This document shows positions 16,122 through 25,319 of a stretch of DNA of 64,000 nt, piece by piece. The stretch is from an uncultured Algibacter sp. (lineage in GTDB: Bacteria; Bacteroidota; Bacteroidia; Flavobacteriales; Flavobacteriaceae), in assembly GCA_947499935.1 (NCBI GenBank), contig CANMQH010000007.1:1-64000 (forward strand). Reading direction: 5' to 3'. The stretch's first letter is position 1, and each line of letters starts with the position of its first letter. The notes beneath the pieces were generated by a model that was not told where the DNA came from, did not search any database, and saw only the letters and a list, made by a program, of their open reading frames with translations. The position numbers and the translations under genes are program-made.

Positions 16122-16668
16122 AATCACCTTAGCGCTATTATTTACTCTTTTTTTAAGTGTATTAATATCTTGTAACTCGTCAACTAAAAGTAATACAACA
16201 TCAACAACAAATACGACCACATCTACAGTTGAAAATACAGATTCTTACACGTCTAAAATGACAAAGTCTGATAAGAAAAAGTATTATGATAATAGTGATA
16301 ATGTGGTGTATGAAATAAAATACAAACCAGATGGTTTTAAATTAAGAACAGCTTCTTCAACACTAATATGGAAGGTAAAACTGTATGACGATAAAGTAAA
16401 AATTAGTGATAATGAAGAAAACTTGAATCCTTATGAAATTAAATTAAGCGATATTTACAAAGCTAAATTGGTTAAGAATAACGAAACTCTTGCAAAAACA
16501 TCTTATAGTTTAGAGTCTAAACAACAATCTCTTACTTCTGAAACTGATGCACAACCAGAGTTTTTTAAAACGCCCTACTCTCCTAGTCTACTGGTCAATA
16601 AGATTCATGGAATACCAACAGACCAAAAACAAATTTTAATTAAAGAACTGAAAGCTAAAGGCTATTAA
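16111..16668 (+). CDS. Uncharacterised lipoprotein
   Basis: The 185-residue product has a lipoprotein signal (ALLFTLFLSVLISCNSS, lipidated Cys about 21) followed by a Ser/Thr/Asn-rich linker. The mature domain is small, with WKVKLYDDKVKISDNEENLN in a beta-rich setting. No family was recognised. It overlaps both neighbours in the glycosyltransferase operon (11 nt and 1 nt), so it is co-translated with them and may be the envelope partner of the glycan made by the operon. Confidence 0.7.
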   Translation: MKFKITLALLFTLFLSVLISCNSSTKSNTTSTTNTTTSTVENTDSYTSKMTKSDKKKYYDNSDNVVYEIKYKPDGFKLRTASSTLIWKVKLYDDKVKISDNEENLNPYEIKLSDIYKAKLVKNNETLAKTSYSLESKQQSLTSETDAQPEFFKTPYSPSLLVNKIHGIPTDQKQILIKELKAKGY

Positions 16669-17495
16669 TGCACATTTTTTATGTACAAGGTGGTGGTTTA
16701 GGACATTTAACAAGAGTAGATAAGCTTATAACAACACTCAATATTAAAAAGGGTACTGTAATAATTATTACACCTTCAGTTTTTACCAATTACTTTAATG
16801 ACTATCAGTTTGTTAAGTTATCTTGGTCTGAAGATTTAAGTGATTGGATTGAACAGATTGAAAATGTTATTAAATCAAATCCTACAACTACATTTTATAT
16901 AGATACTTTTCCTTCAGGAATAAAAGGGGAATTAATTAGCATTTACAGTACTTTTCCTTATTTAAAATACATATACATAGCTAGAGTTTTAAAATGGGAA
17001 ACCTATTTAAAAGCTATGCCAAATCAAAATAATATTGTTTTCTCACAAACGATAGTTTTAGAGCCATTGTACGATAATCATTTAGATTGGATTAAAACGC
17101 ACTCAAAAACCTATTTAAACCTTACACTAAAATCAAATAGTATTACTCCTATTCCGTTTATAGATACGCCATATGTTATGGTTGTTCATTCTGGAGGTAA
17201 AGCAGATGTATTAAGGGTTTGTAATCAAGCTATTGATGATTATAAAGCAGATTCTAATATCCATATTATTGTATTTACACAGGTAGATATTCAATTAAAA
17301 AAGGAGACGTTATTTATAAATAAAAATGTGTTTCCTGTTACGCAATATTATGAAGATGCTATAAAGATATATACAGCTGCAGGTTTTAATAGCGTACAAG
17401 AATTACGCTTTTTTAAAGATAAGCACATTATAATTCCATTAAAGAAACTGTATGATGATCAGTTTTTCAGAGTTTCTAATAAAATGAAAAACTAA
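16668..17495 (+). CDS. MurG/UGT-like GT-B glycosyltransferase (short)
   Basis: The N-terminus MHIFYVQGGGLGHLTRVDKL is the Gly-rich loop of GT28/UGT-like enzymes. The C-terminal half has PYVMVVHSGGKADVLRV and IYTAAGFNSVQELRFFKDKHIIIPL, matching the donor-binding pattern. At 275 residues it is shorter than typical MurG or UGT proteins (350-400), so the two domains are compact. The ATG overlaps the TAA of the lipoprotein gene. It is the last gene of the operon. Confidence 0.7.
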   Translation: MHIFYVQGGGLGHLTRVDKLITTLNIKKGTVIIITPSVFTNYFNDYQFVKLSWSEDLSDWIEQIENVIKSNPTTTFYIDTFPSGIKGELISIYSTFPYLKYIYIARVLKWETYLKAMPNQNNIVFSQTIVLEPLYDNHLDWIKTHSKTYLNLTLKSNSITPIPFIDTPYVMVVHSGGKADVLRVCNQAIDDYKADSNIHIIVFTQVDIQLKKETLFINKNVFPVTQYYEDAIKIYTAAGFNSVQELRFFKDKHIIIPLKKLYDDQFFRVSNKMKN

Positions 17496-17589
17496 ACTTA
17501 CTGTAAAACAATACCTTACAATTTATTTTTAAAGATAATAATCTATAGCTCCTGTTTTTTCGTAAATAGATAAACTAACATAAACAATT

Positions 17590-18420
17590 ATGAAAAAAAT
17601 ATCTTTAGTAGTTATTTCTGCGGTATTATTAACTGCATGTGTTTCAAAGAAAAAATATTTAGCTTTAGAAAAAGAAAACGGCGAAACAACAAGCGCCTTA
17701 AACAAGGTTAGAATTGAAAACGAAGAATTGGAATCTAAATTCCAAATCATACAAGAACGTGTAGATGCTTATAATTCTAAAATAAGCGCATTAACGGCTG
17801 ATAATGATGTTAAATTTGAAACAGTTGGCAATGTTGCTGTTATTTCAAATCAGACAAAACAAAAAATGGCTGAGACTCTTAAAAACGTTGATCAAGAAAA
17901 ATTATCACAAGCTACTAGCTTAAAAGATTCAATGAATCTTGCGGTATCTTATAATTTAAGAAAATCTTTAGATAGCAACAACCTTAATGAAGATGATGAT
18001 ATTGCTATAGATATTGATGAAACTGTGGTTATGATATCTATTTCAGATAAGTTATTATTTAATTCTGGAAGTTATACCGTAAGTAACAAAGCAAATAACA
18101 TCTTACAGAAATTATCTGATGTTATTAATTCAGAACCAAGTATAGAAGTTATGGTTGAAGGTCATACAGATGCTAGGTCTATTAGAACACCAAAAATATC
18201 AGACAACTGGGATTTAAGTGTATTACGTGCCACGTCTGTAGTGCGTAAATTACAAGATAATTACAGTGTTGCTCCCGAAAAACTGATTGCATCTGGACGT
18301 AGTAGCTATTTACCTATAGCAGATAATGAGACTAAAACAAGCAGAGCTAGAAACAGAAGAACACGCATAGTTCTATTACCAAATATTAATAAGTTTTTTG
18401 CCTTAATGGCATCCAATTAA
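17590..18420 (+). CDS. OmpA-family peptidoglycan-binding lipoprotein
   Basis: A signal peptide with lipobox (SAVLLTACVSKK) puts this 276-residue protein in the outer membrane. Residues 22-75 form a coiled coil (ALEKENGETTSALNKVRIEN). The C-terminal OmpA domain runs from LLFNSGSYTVSNKANNIL to the end, with VMVEGHTDARS and the conserved SRARNRRTRIVLLP. These carry the Asp and Arg that bind diaminopimelate. It tethers the outer membrane to peptidoglycan. It has its own terminator at 18461. Confidence 0.9.
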   Translation: MKKISLVVISAVLLTACVSKKKYLALEKENGETTSALNKVRIENEELESKFQIIQERVDAYNSKISALTADNDVKFETVGNVAVISNQTKQKMAETLKNVDQEKLSQATSLKDSMNLAVSYNLRKSLDSNNLNEDDDIAIDIDETVVMISISDKLLFNSGSYTVSNKANNILQKLSDVINSEPSIEVMVEGHTDARSIRTPKISDNWDLSVLRATSVVRKLQDNYSVAPEKLIASGRSSYLPIADNETKTSRARNRRTRIVLLPNINKFFALMASN

Positions 18421-18460
18421 TAGTCAATAATCCCTCTTATTTGACAATTAATCCATTCGA

Positions 18461-18495
18461 AAAAGACCAATAGCCATATGCTATTGGTCTTTTTT
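18461..18495 (+). terminator. Rho-independent terminator of the OmpA-like gene
   Basis: AAAAGACCAATAGC pairs perfectly with GCTATTGGTCTTTT across a 5-nt loop and continues into T-rich sequence. It lies 40 nt after the stop codon at 18420. Confidence 0.85.
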
Positions 18496-18570
18496 ATATC
18501 AGGACGTTTATTAACCTGTTAAATAATCTTAAAATAAGCTATTCCATTTTCGTCTTACCGTCTTTACTAT

Positions 18571-18578
18571 TATCTTTG
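18571..18578 (+). promoter_or_regulatory. Bacteroidota -7 promoter element
   Basis: TATCTTTG matches TAnnTTTG exactly and lies 19 nt before ATG 18598, which supports that start over the upstream in-frame TTG at 18589. Confidence 0.6.
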
Positions 18579-18597
18579 TTGTCATAGTTTGATAAAA

Positions 18598-19215
18598 ATG
18601 AAGCCTAAACCCAAATCTAAATCAGAAAAGTCCCGTTTGCAACTTTTGCATCAGTACTATAACTATACAGGTTTCTATAAATTTGTTTGGCAAGCTGTTA
18701 GAAAGGCACTCCCCTACATCATTTTAGCGATTATCGCTATATATTTAATTAATTACTATTTTAATATAAACGCTGGCTTAACACGCCTTACCGAAATTTT
18801 ACCAGTCTCTGGTGTATTAAGTTTCTTTTTTGTTTCAGAAACTCTATTAGGGCTCGTACCACCAGAAATATTTATTGCTTGGGCAGGTAAAATGTATAGT
18901 CCTTGGTTCTTTTTAAGTTTATTAGCCGTTTTATCATATTTTGGCGGACTATTATCGTATTGGATGGGCCGCATGGTCACCAGAATCCCATCAGTACATA
19001 ATTACTTAGAAGTCAAAATGTCAAAACAACTTAAAAACTCAAAAAAATGGGGTGGTTTTTTAATAGTTGTTGGCGCCCTATTACCACTACCCTTCTCAAT
19101 ATCCTGTATTGCTGCGGGTATTATTAAATTTCCTTTTAAAAATGTAGTGCTTTATGGATCATTAAGATTATTACGTTTTGCTATATATGGGCTTATTATC
19201 TTCAATGCCTTATAA
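18598..19215 (+). CDS. VTT/DedA-like integral membrane protein
   Basis: This roughly 205-residue protein has a basic cytoplasmic N-terminus and about five hydrophobic segments. The VTT (SNARE-associated) signature is visible in ETLLGLVPPEIFIAWAGKMY, LSYFGGLLSYWMGRMV and GGFLIVVGALLPLPFSISCI. DedA-type proteins act in lipid or undecaprenyl-phosphate flipping. This one resembles the YqaA-like branch by its size. ATG 18598 is preferred because a consensus -7 element lies just upstream. Confidence 0.8.
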   Translation: MKPKPKSKSEKSRLQLLHQYYNYTGFYKFVWQAVRKALPYIILAIIAIYLINYYFNINAGLTRLTEILPVSGVLSFFFVSETLLGLVPPEIFIAWAGKMYSPWFFLSLLAVLSYFGGLLSYWMGRMVTRIPSVHNYLEVKMSKQLKNSKKWGGFLIVVGALLPLPFSISCIAAGIIKFPFKNVVLYGSLRLLRFAIYGLIIFNAL

Positions 19216-19253
19216 TAAATGTATAAAATTTAGTGTTTTATAGTCTTGTGTTC

Positions 19254-19261
19254 TACTTTTG
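19254..19261 (+). promoter_or_regulatory. Bacteroidota -7 promoter element
   Basis: TACTTTTG matches TAnnTTTG and lies 16 nt before ATG 19278, so the DUF3817 and MscS genes probably form a transcript separate from the VTT gene. Confidence 0.6.
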
Positions 19262-19277
19262 CACATAAAATTTATTT

Positions 19278-19568
19278 ATGTTTTCTTTTACTAATATTTT
19301 TAGAGTTGTAGCTCTTTTAGAAGGGGTTTCTTATATCCTGTTGTTATTTATTGCAGTTCCTATTAAATACATATTTAATAATCCTGAGTATGTTAGACTT
19401 TTAGGCATGCCACATGGTATATTATTTGTTTTATATATTGTTTTAGCGCTAGTTATTAAGAGTCAGTTTAAATGGACTACTAAAGAATTAGCCATTGTAA
19501 TTTTAGCGTCTGTTATCCCTTTCGGAACATTCTATATAGACAGAACGTATTTAAAATCCACAAAGTAA
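19278..19568 (+). CDS. DUF3817 small membrane protein
   Basis: A 96-residue protein with three hydrophobic helices (about 8-30, 40-62 and 70-88). FRVVALLEGVSYILLLFIAV and LGMPHGILFVLY match the DUF3817 pattern, which is common in Bacteroidota and Actinobacteria and has no known function. It is followed after 4 nt by the MscS gene, so the two are probably co-transcribed. Confidence 0.85.
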   Translation: MFSFTNIFRVVALLEGVSYILLLFIAVPIKYIFNNPEYVRLLGMPHGILFVLYIVLALVIKSQFKWTTKELAIVILASVIPFGTFYIDRTYLKSTK

Positions 19569-19572
19569 AATA

Positions 19573-20817
19573 ATGATTTACAAAGATTTTATATACGATT
19601 ATATGTTGTCCTTAGGGACAACTGTTCAAGTGGCTAAATATGTTAATATGTTGACTTTAGTAGTCATATTAATTATAATTGTATGGATTGTAGATATTAT
19701 TATTAGAAAGTTAATTAAAGGCGTTTTTACAAGGTTTGCATTGCGGTCTAAAACCAATTTTGATAACCTTTTAATAGCAAACAAGGTGCCTAGAAATGTT
19801 GCACATATTATACCATTACTTATTTCGTTAGAATTTATACAAGACGTATTTTTTCATTTTCCTTATTTTGAAAATATTGTAGAAAAAGGACTAAAAGTAT
19901 TTGCTATTGTCCTTACACTCTGGATTGTTAGAAGTTTATTGCACACCATAAGAGACTACCTAAAAACACTAGACAACTTTAAAGATAAACCTATAGCCAG
20001 TTATATTCAGGTTTTTATGATTTTTGCTTGGGCAGCTGGTATCATGTCCTCCATAGCTATTATTACCAATATCACGTTTATAAAATTTGTTACAGGGCTT
20101 GGGGCTATATCTGCCGTTATTATTTTAGTTTTTAAAGATACGATTTTAGGCTTTGTAGCTAGTATTCAGGTGTCTATAAACGACACCGTACGCATTGGTG
20201 ATTGGATCACATTCGAAAAATATGGTGCAGATGGAAGCGTTACAGACATAACACTAGCCACAGTAAAAGTTCAGAATTTTGATAAAACCATTACAACCAT
20301 CCCAACGTATGCGCTAACCTCCGATTCATTTAAAAATTGGCGTGGCATGAGTAGTTCTGAAGGTAGACGTATTAAAAGGTCTATATATATTAAGCAAGAT
20401 GGTATTAAATATCTAAATAATAATGACATTGAGAGTCTTAAGCAAATTCAACTTATAAGCCATTATATAACAAACAGACAAACTGAAATAGAATCACATA
20501 ATAATTCTAATAACGTTAATAAATCGGTGTTATTAAACGGAAGAAATCTTACCAATATTGGTGTTTTTAGAAAATATGTAGACACCTATTTAAATCAACA
20601 TTCTGCCATTAATAAAGACATGATGATTATGGCGCGCCAATTAGCACCAACAACACAAGGTATTCCCTTAGAAATATATGCATTTAGTTCAGACAAACGC
20701 TGGGAAAACTATGAATATATTATATCAGATATATTTGATCATTTAATAGCAGCACTCCCCTATTTTGATTTACAGGTATTTGAGTTACCAAGTAGTGGTA
20801 AGTTTAAACCGGAGTAA
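19573..20817 (+). CDS. MscS-family mechanosensitive channel (YbdG/MscM-like)
   Basis: This 414-residue protein has about five N-terminal membrane helices. The conserved pore and beta region reads VTGLGAISAVIILVFKDTIL followed by FVASIQVSINDTVRIGDWI and a C-terminal cytoplasmic domain. The sequence and length fit the YbdG (miniconductance) branch rather than the short MscS. It would gate under osmotic downshock. Start follows the DUF3817 stop by 4 nt. Confidence 0.9.
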   Translation: MIYKDFIYDYMLSLGTTVQVAKYVNMLTLVVILIIIVWIVDIIIRKLIKGVFTRFALRSKTNFDNLLIANKVPRNVAHIIPLLISLEFIQDVFFHFPYFENIVEKGLKVFAIVLTLWIVRSLLHTIRDYLKTLDNFKDKPIASYIQVFMIFAWAAGIMSSIAIITNITFIKFVTGLGAISAVIILVFKDTILGFVASIQVSINDTVRIGDWITFEKYGADGSVTDITLATVKVQNFDKTITTIPTYALTSDSFKNWRGMSSSEGRRIKRSIYIKQDGIKYLNNNDIESLKQIQLISHYITNRQTEIESHNNSNNVNKSVLLNGRNLTNIGVFRKYVDTYLNQHSAINKDMMIMARQLAPTTQGIPLEIYAFSSDKRWENYEYIISDIFDHLIAALPYFDLQVFELPSSGKFKPE

Positions 20818-20828
20818 TATAATTTATA

Positions 20829-21218
20829 TTATACAAAACTTTTTAAATCCACCTCATTAATAGCACCATGAGATGCATGGGCTACAACTGTACCATTTTT
20901 AATAACTATAATTTGTGGCGACTGGTGCATCACTTGAAATTTATATCCAACCTCGTTAGATACATCTCTGTAGTTCAATAAATCTAAAAAATACAAATCT
21001 AAATCGTTTTCGGTTAAGGCATAAGCATCAACAAATTGATTCATTACCATTTTACTAATACCACAACGTGTAGAGTGTTTAAAAACAACCTGCGTTTTTG
21101 TACGCGACTTTTTATGTATGGCATCCAATTGACCTAATTGACTCAAAGGTATCCAAGGCAATATTTTTTCTTCTTTTGGTTCAGAAGAACCACCAAATAG
21201 TTTATTTATTAATCCCAT
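20829..21218 (-). CDS. ytxJ: YtxJ-like bacillithiol-system redox protein
   Basis: A 129-residue thioredoxin-fold protein with a single active-site Cys in VFKHSTRCGISKMVMNQF, the cis-Pro in HQSPQIIVI and the closing NGTVVAHASHGAI. This is the family called bacillithiol system redox-active protein YtxJ, found in bacteria that make bacillithiol, and it is thought to act as a monothiol bacilliredoxin. It is convergent with the MscS gene, with 11 nt between the stops. Confidence 0.9.
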   Translation of the reverse strand: MGLINKLFGGSSEPKEEKILPWIPLSQLGQLDAIHKKSRTKTQVVFKHSTRCGISKMVMNQFVDAYALTENDLDLYFLDLLNYRDVSNEVGYKFQVMHQSPQIIVIKNGTVVAHASHGAINEVDLKSFV

Positions 21219-21412
21219 AAATTATATATACTTAATTAACTTGTATGTAACAAAGGTCGGTATATTAATCAAAACATTACAAATATTAATATCATATAAT
21301 TAGTCATTATTCATAAATATAAACAAGTGAAACTATTTTAATCCGTACTTATGGGTTTGTTTTTATGTTGAAGTATAAAGGAAAAAAGGGCGTTTTATTA
21401 TGGTTATTTTAG

Positions 21413-21571
21413 ATGCGAGATGGTATAACACGTCTTTTAACTATCTTTAAGTTCATTATAGCGTCTTTTAAAAAAGACAAAAAGTCACCTAAAACACCTT
21501 TGATGCAGACATTTTGTCTTATTGAGTCAAATGGTAAGATTGTTGTCTTTAAACATCTTGTAAAAGAATAA
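21413..21571 (+). CDS. Possible small ORF upstream of clpB
   Basis: A 52-codon frame, MRDGITRLLTIFKFIIASF to HLVKE, lies alone in the 390-nt gap between ytxJ and clpB. It is basic with one hydrophobic helix. No family, promoter or ribosome-binding site supports it, so it may be chance. The rest of the gap (21219-21412 and 21572-21609) shows nothing recognisable. Confidence 0.25.
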   Translation: MRDGITRLLTIFKFIIASFKKDKKSPKTPLMQTFCLIESNGKIVVFKHLVKE

Positions 21572-21609
21572 TAGACGTCTACTCCTAGTAGAAATAACAC
21601 ATAATACAC

Positions 21610-24216
21610 ATGAATTTAAATAATTATACCATAAAATCTCAAGAAGCCATACAGCAAGCACAGCAAATTGCTCAAGGTTTTGAACATCAACAAATTGAAA
21701 ACGAACATCTTTTTAAAGGTGTTTTACAAGTTGACGAAAACGTACTCCCCTTTTTGCTAAAAAAATTAAATGTTAACATCACTGTTTTAGAGCAAGTTTT
21801 AGAGAAACAATTAGAAAGTTTTTCTAAAGTTTCTGGTGGAGAACTCATGCTCTCTCGGGAAGCAGGAAAAACGCTAAATGAAGCATCCATCATAGCTAAA
21901 AATATGAAAGATGATTTTGTATCTATAGAGCATCTAATCCTTGCTATTTTCAAATCAAATAGCAAAATAGCACAAATGCTTAAAGACCAAGGTGTAACAC
22001 AAAAAGGCCTAAAAACTGCTATAGATGAATTACGACAAGGTGAAAAAGTAACCTCTCAGAGTCAAGAAGAAACCTATAATTCATTAAATAAATACGCCAA
22101 AAATTTAAATCAACTCGCTAAAGATGGTAAGTTAGACCCTGTAATTGGTCGTGACGAAGAAATACGTAGAATTCTGCAAATATTATCTAGAAGAACCAAA
22201 AACAACCCTATTCTGGTTGGCGAGCCAGGAACTGGAAAAACGGCGATTGCAGAAGGTTTAGCGCACAGAATTATTGATGGCGATATTCCCGAAAATTTAA
22301 TGAACAAACAAATATTTGCCTTAGATATGGGTGCTCTTATTGCTGGGGCTAAATTTAAGGGCGAATTTGAAGAACGTTTAAAAGCTGTTATAAAAGAAGT
22401 CACTACAAGCAATGGAGATATTGTTCTGTTTATAGATGAAATCCACACGCTTGTTGGTGCTGGAGGAGGTCAAGGTGCTATGGATGCTGCTAATATTTTA
22501 AAACCAGCTTTAGCTCGTGGAGAACTTCGTGCTATTGGCGCTACAACTTTAGATGAGTATCAAAAATACTTTGAAAAAGACAAAGCTTTAGAACGTCGTT
22601 TTCAAAAAGTTATGGTAAACGAGCCAGATAACGAGAGTGCAATTTCTATACTAAGAGGTATTAAAGAAAAGTATGAAACACATCATAAAGTTCGTATTAA
22701 AGACGAGGCTATTATTGGCGCGGTAGAACTTTCAACACGATATATTACCAACAGATATTTACCAGACAAAGCTATAGATTTAATGGATGAAGCCGCATCT
22801 AAACTTCGTATGGAAATCAATTCAAAACCCGAAGAGTTAGATGTTTTAGACAGAAAAATAATGCAATTAGAAATTGAAATTGAAGCCATTAAACGCGAAA
22901 AAGATGAAACCAAATTAAAATCACTTCGTTCGGACTTGGCAAATTTAAAAGAGTCGAGAAACGAAATCAATGCGAAATGGAAAAGCGAAAAAGCCGTTGT
23001 TGATAATATTCAAAATACAAAACAAGCTATTGAAAACTATAAACTTGAAGCGGAAAAAGCAGAACGAGATGGCGATTATGGTAAAGTAGCCGAATTGCGC
23101 TACGGAAAGATTAAGGAAGCTCAAGAACAATTAGAAAGCTATCAAAAAGAATTAGAAAAGCATGCCGAAACGTCTTTAATAAAAGAAGAAGTTACTTATG
23201 ATGATATTGCAGAGGTGGTTGCTAAATGGACAGGTATTCCTGTAACTAAAATGCTCCAAAGTGAACGCGAAAAACTTTTAAGCTTAGAGCAAGAATTACA
23301 TAAACGTGTTGTTGGACAAGAAGAAGCTATAGAAGCCGTTAGTGATGCTGTAAGAAGAAGTCGAGCGGGTTTACAAAACCCACAAAAACCTATTGGAACG
23401 TTTCTGTTTATAGGAACTACTGGGGTTGGTAAAACCGAACTAGCAAAAGCTTTGGCCGAATACTTATTTGATGATGAAAATGCCATGACCAGAATAGATA
23501 TGAGCGAATACCAAGAACGCCATGCTGTAAGCAGATTGGTTGGTGCGCCTCCAGGATATGTAGGTTATGACGAAGGCGGGCAATTAACAGAAGCAGTAAG
23601 ACGCAAACCTTATTCGGTGGTGCTTTTAGATGAAATTGAAAAAGCGCATCCAGATACTTTTAATATTTTGTTACAAGTTTTAGACGAAGGTCATTTAACA
23701 GATAATAAAGGACGAATTGCCGATTTTAAAAACACAATCATCATCATGACGTCTAACATAGGAAGCACAATAATCCAAGAACGTTTTGAAGCTACAAAGC
23801 ATATTAAATCTGCTATTGATGCTGCAAAAGTTGATGTATTAGCGTTATTAAAACAAACGGTGAGACCCGAATTTTTAAATAGAATTGATGATACAGTTAT
23901 GTTTACACCATTAAGCAAAGACAATATTATAGAAATTGTTGGCTTACAGCTAAAACATGTTACTAAAATGATAGCGCAACAAGGCATCACTTTTGATGCT
24001 ACACCAGAAGCCATAAATAACCTTGCCAATAAAGGCTACAATCCCGAATATGGAGCAAGACCAGTAAAACGAGTGATTCAAAAAGAAGTACTTAATGCTT
24101 TGAGTAAAGAAATTTTGGCTGGCAGAATAACAACAGATAGCATTATACTGTTGGATGCCTTTGATGATAAACTGGTTTTTAGAAATCAAGGCGATTTAAT
24201 AGCCGAAAAACAATAG
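21610..24216 (+). CDS. clpB: ATP-dependent disaggregase ClpB
   Basis: This 868-residue protein has the full ClpB architecture. The N-terminal Clp repeat domain is followed by NBD1 (Walker A GEPGTGKT, sensor region GATTLDEYQKYF), the coiled-coil M domain (about 410-530) and NBD2 (GTTGVGKTELAKALAEYLF, then PEYGARPVKR near the end). With DnaK it extracts proteins from aggregates in the cytoplasm. The length and motifs are normal. No heat-shock operator could be identified upstream. The gene has its own terminator. Confidence 0.97.
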   Translation: MNLNNYTIKSQEAIQQAQQIAQGFEHQQIENEHLFKGVLQVDENVLPFLLKKLNVNITVLEQVLEKQLESFSKVSGGELMLSREAGKTLNEASIIAKNMKDDFVSIEHLILAIFKSNSKIAQMLKDQGVTQKGLKTAIDELRQGEKVTSQSQEETYNSLNKYAKNLNQLAKDGKLDPVIGRDEEIRRILQILSRRTKNNPILVGEPGTGKTAIAEGLAHRIIDGDIPENLMNKQIFALDMGALIAGAKFKGEFEERLKAVIKEVTTSNGDIVLFIDEIHTLVGAGGGQGAMDAANILKPALARGELRAIGATTLDEYQKYFEKDKALERRFQKVMVNEPDNESAISILRGIKEKYETHHKVRIKDEAIIGAVELSTRYITNRYLPDKAIDLMDEAASKLRMEINSKPEELDVLDRKIMQLEIEIEAIKREKDETKLKSLRSDLANLKESRNEINAKWKSEKAVVDNIQNTKQAIENYKLEAEKAERDGDYGKVAELRYGKIKEAQEQLESYQKELEKHAETSLIKEEVTYDDIAEVVAKWTGIPVTKMLQSEREKLLSLEQELHKRVVGQEEAIEAVSDAVRRSRAGLQNPQKPIGTFLFIGTTGVGKTELAKALAEYLFDDENAMTRIDMSEYQERHAVSRLVGAPPGYVGYDEGGQLTEAVRRKPYSVVLLDEIEKAHPDTFNILLQVLDEGHLTDNKGRIADFKNTIIIMTSNIGSTIIQERFEATKHIKSAIDAAKVDVLALLKQTVRPEFLNRIDDTVMFTPLSKDNIIEIVGLQLKHVTKMIAQQGITFDATPEAINNLANKGYNPEYGARPVKRVIQKEVLNALSKEILAGRITTDSIILLDAFDDKLVFRNQGDLIAEKQ

Positions 24217-24253
24217 TCATAGACGTTATTCACGACTATTTCATTAAAGTATA

Positions 24254-24297
24254 AAAAAGCACCAAGACTCTTTAAACAAAGAGGATTGGTGCTTTTT
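24254..24297 (+). terminator. Rho-independent terminator of clpB
   Basis: AAGCACCAA...CTCTTT pairs with AAAGAG...TTGGTGCTT over a short loop and ends in TTTTTG, 40 nt after the clpB stop. The remaining gap to deoC (24298-24539) holds no gene. Confidence 0.8.
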
Positions 24298-24539
24298 GTT
24301 TGTATCTATTAATTGAATTTGCATAGTTACCTATGCTACGAATAAAATAAAGGCTTTAAAAAACAACCAAATTTTCTGGTATACAATGAAGTCATATCGA
24401 CAAACAACACACTTGTTAACAAAACTTGGATAACTTGTAATTCCTTTTAATTATATTTTTAACTTAGTGCTTATATTAGCCGCAAACTAAACATAAATGC
24501 CCATTTTAGCGGGTATTTAAACAACCCTACGAATTAGAC

Positions 24540-25286
24540 ATGAACATTTCTAAGTACATTGACTATACCCTTTTAGAACCAACAACTACTGAGCGTGATA
24601 TTGTAGAACTTTGCCAAAAAGCAGAACAAAACAATTTCTACTCTGTATGTGTAAACAGTGCTTTTGTGCCACTCGCAAGAAAACTATTAGAAAAAGGCGA
24701 TGTTAAAGTATGTACGGTTATAGGGTTTCCTTTTGGAGCCATGTCTACTAAGTCTAAAGTATTTGAAGCTGAGCAAGCCGTTATTGATGGTGCCGATGAG
24801 ATTGATATGGTTATGGGCATTGGATTTCTTAAAAGCCGAAATTACAATACGGTTTTACAGGACATTAGCCAAGTAAAATCAACGATTGGTACAACTCCCT
24901 TAAAGGTTATTTTAGAGATTTCTGAATTAAATAAAAACGAAATTATAAGAGCTTGCGAAATTTGCTTGGACGCCAAAGTAGATTTTATTAAAACATCAAC
25001 AGGATTTTCTAAAAGCGGTGCTACCCTCACAGCTGTTAAGATTATAAAGAAAACGGTTAGAGATGGTTTAAAAATAAAAGCTTCTGGTGGTATTGGCGAT
25101 TACGAAACCGCCTTAAAATACATCGATGCTGGCGCAGATAGAATTGGTACATCTTCCACCATTAAATCTGCAACCAATGCACACCAAGCCAGAAATGCTA
25201 GGCTTTTCAAAAAATACATTGAAACTGCTGAAAATTCAAAATTAGAAACCAAAGACGTCTTAAAAAACCAAACAGCAAATAGATAA
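24540..25286 (+). CDS. deoC: Deoxyribose-phosphate aldolase
   Basis: This 248-residue TIM-barrel class I aldolase splits 2-deoxyribose-5-phosphate into acetaldehyde and glyceraldehyde-3-phosphate in deoxynucleoside catabolism. The Schiff-base lysine lies in KVDFIKTSTGFS. KVCTVIGFPFGAMSTKSK, ADEIDMVMGIG and KIKASGGIGDYETAL are the other conserved strands. A C-terminal extension of about 25 residues goes beyond the barrel. No other deo gene lies nearby. It is followed 33 nt later by a histidine phosphatase gene. Confidence 0.95.
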   Translation: MNISKYIDYTLLEPTTTERDIVELCQKAEQNNFYSVCVNSAFVPLARKLLEKGDVKVCTVIGFPFGAMSTKSKVFEAEQAVIDGADEIDMVMGIGFLKSRNYNTVLQDISQVKSTIGTTPLKVILEISELNKNEIIRACEICLDAKVDFIKTSTGFSKSGATLTAVKIIKKTVRDGLKIKASGGIGDYETALKYIDAGADRIGTSSTIKSATNAHQARNARLFKKYIETAENSKLETKDVLKNQTANR

Positions 25287-25319
25287 ATATTTACGCCATA
25301 AAAATAATTATCTTTAAGC

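Noticed and set aside
21687-24189. Several minus-strand ORFs of 60-112 codons
   Set aside because: All are shadows of the clpB frame, whose motifs are unambiguous.
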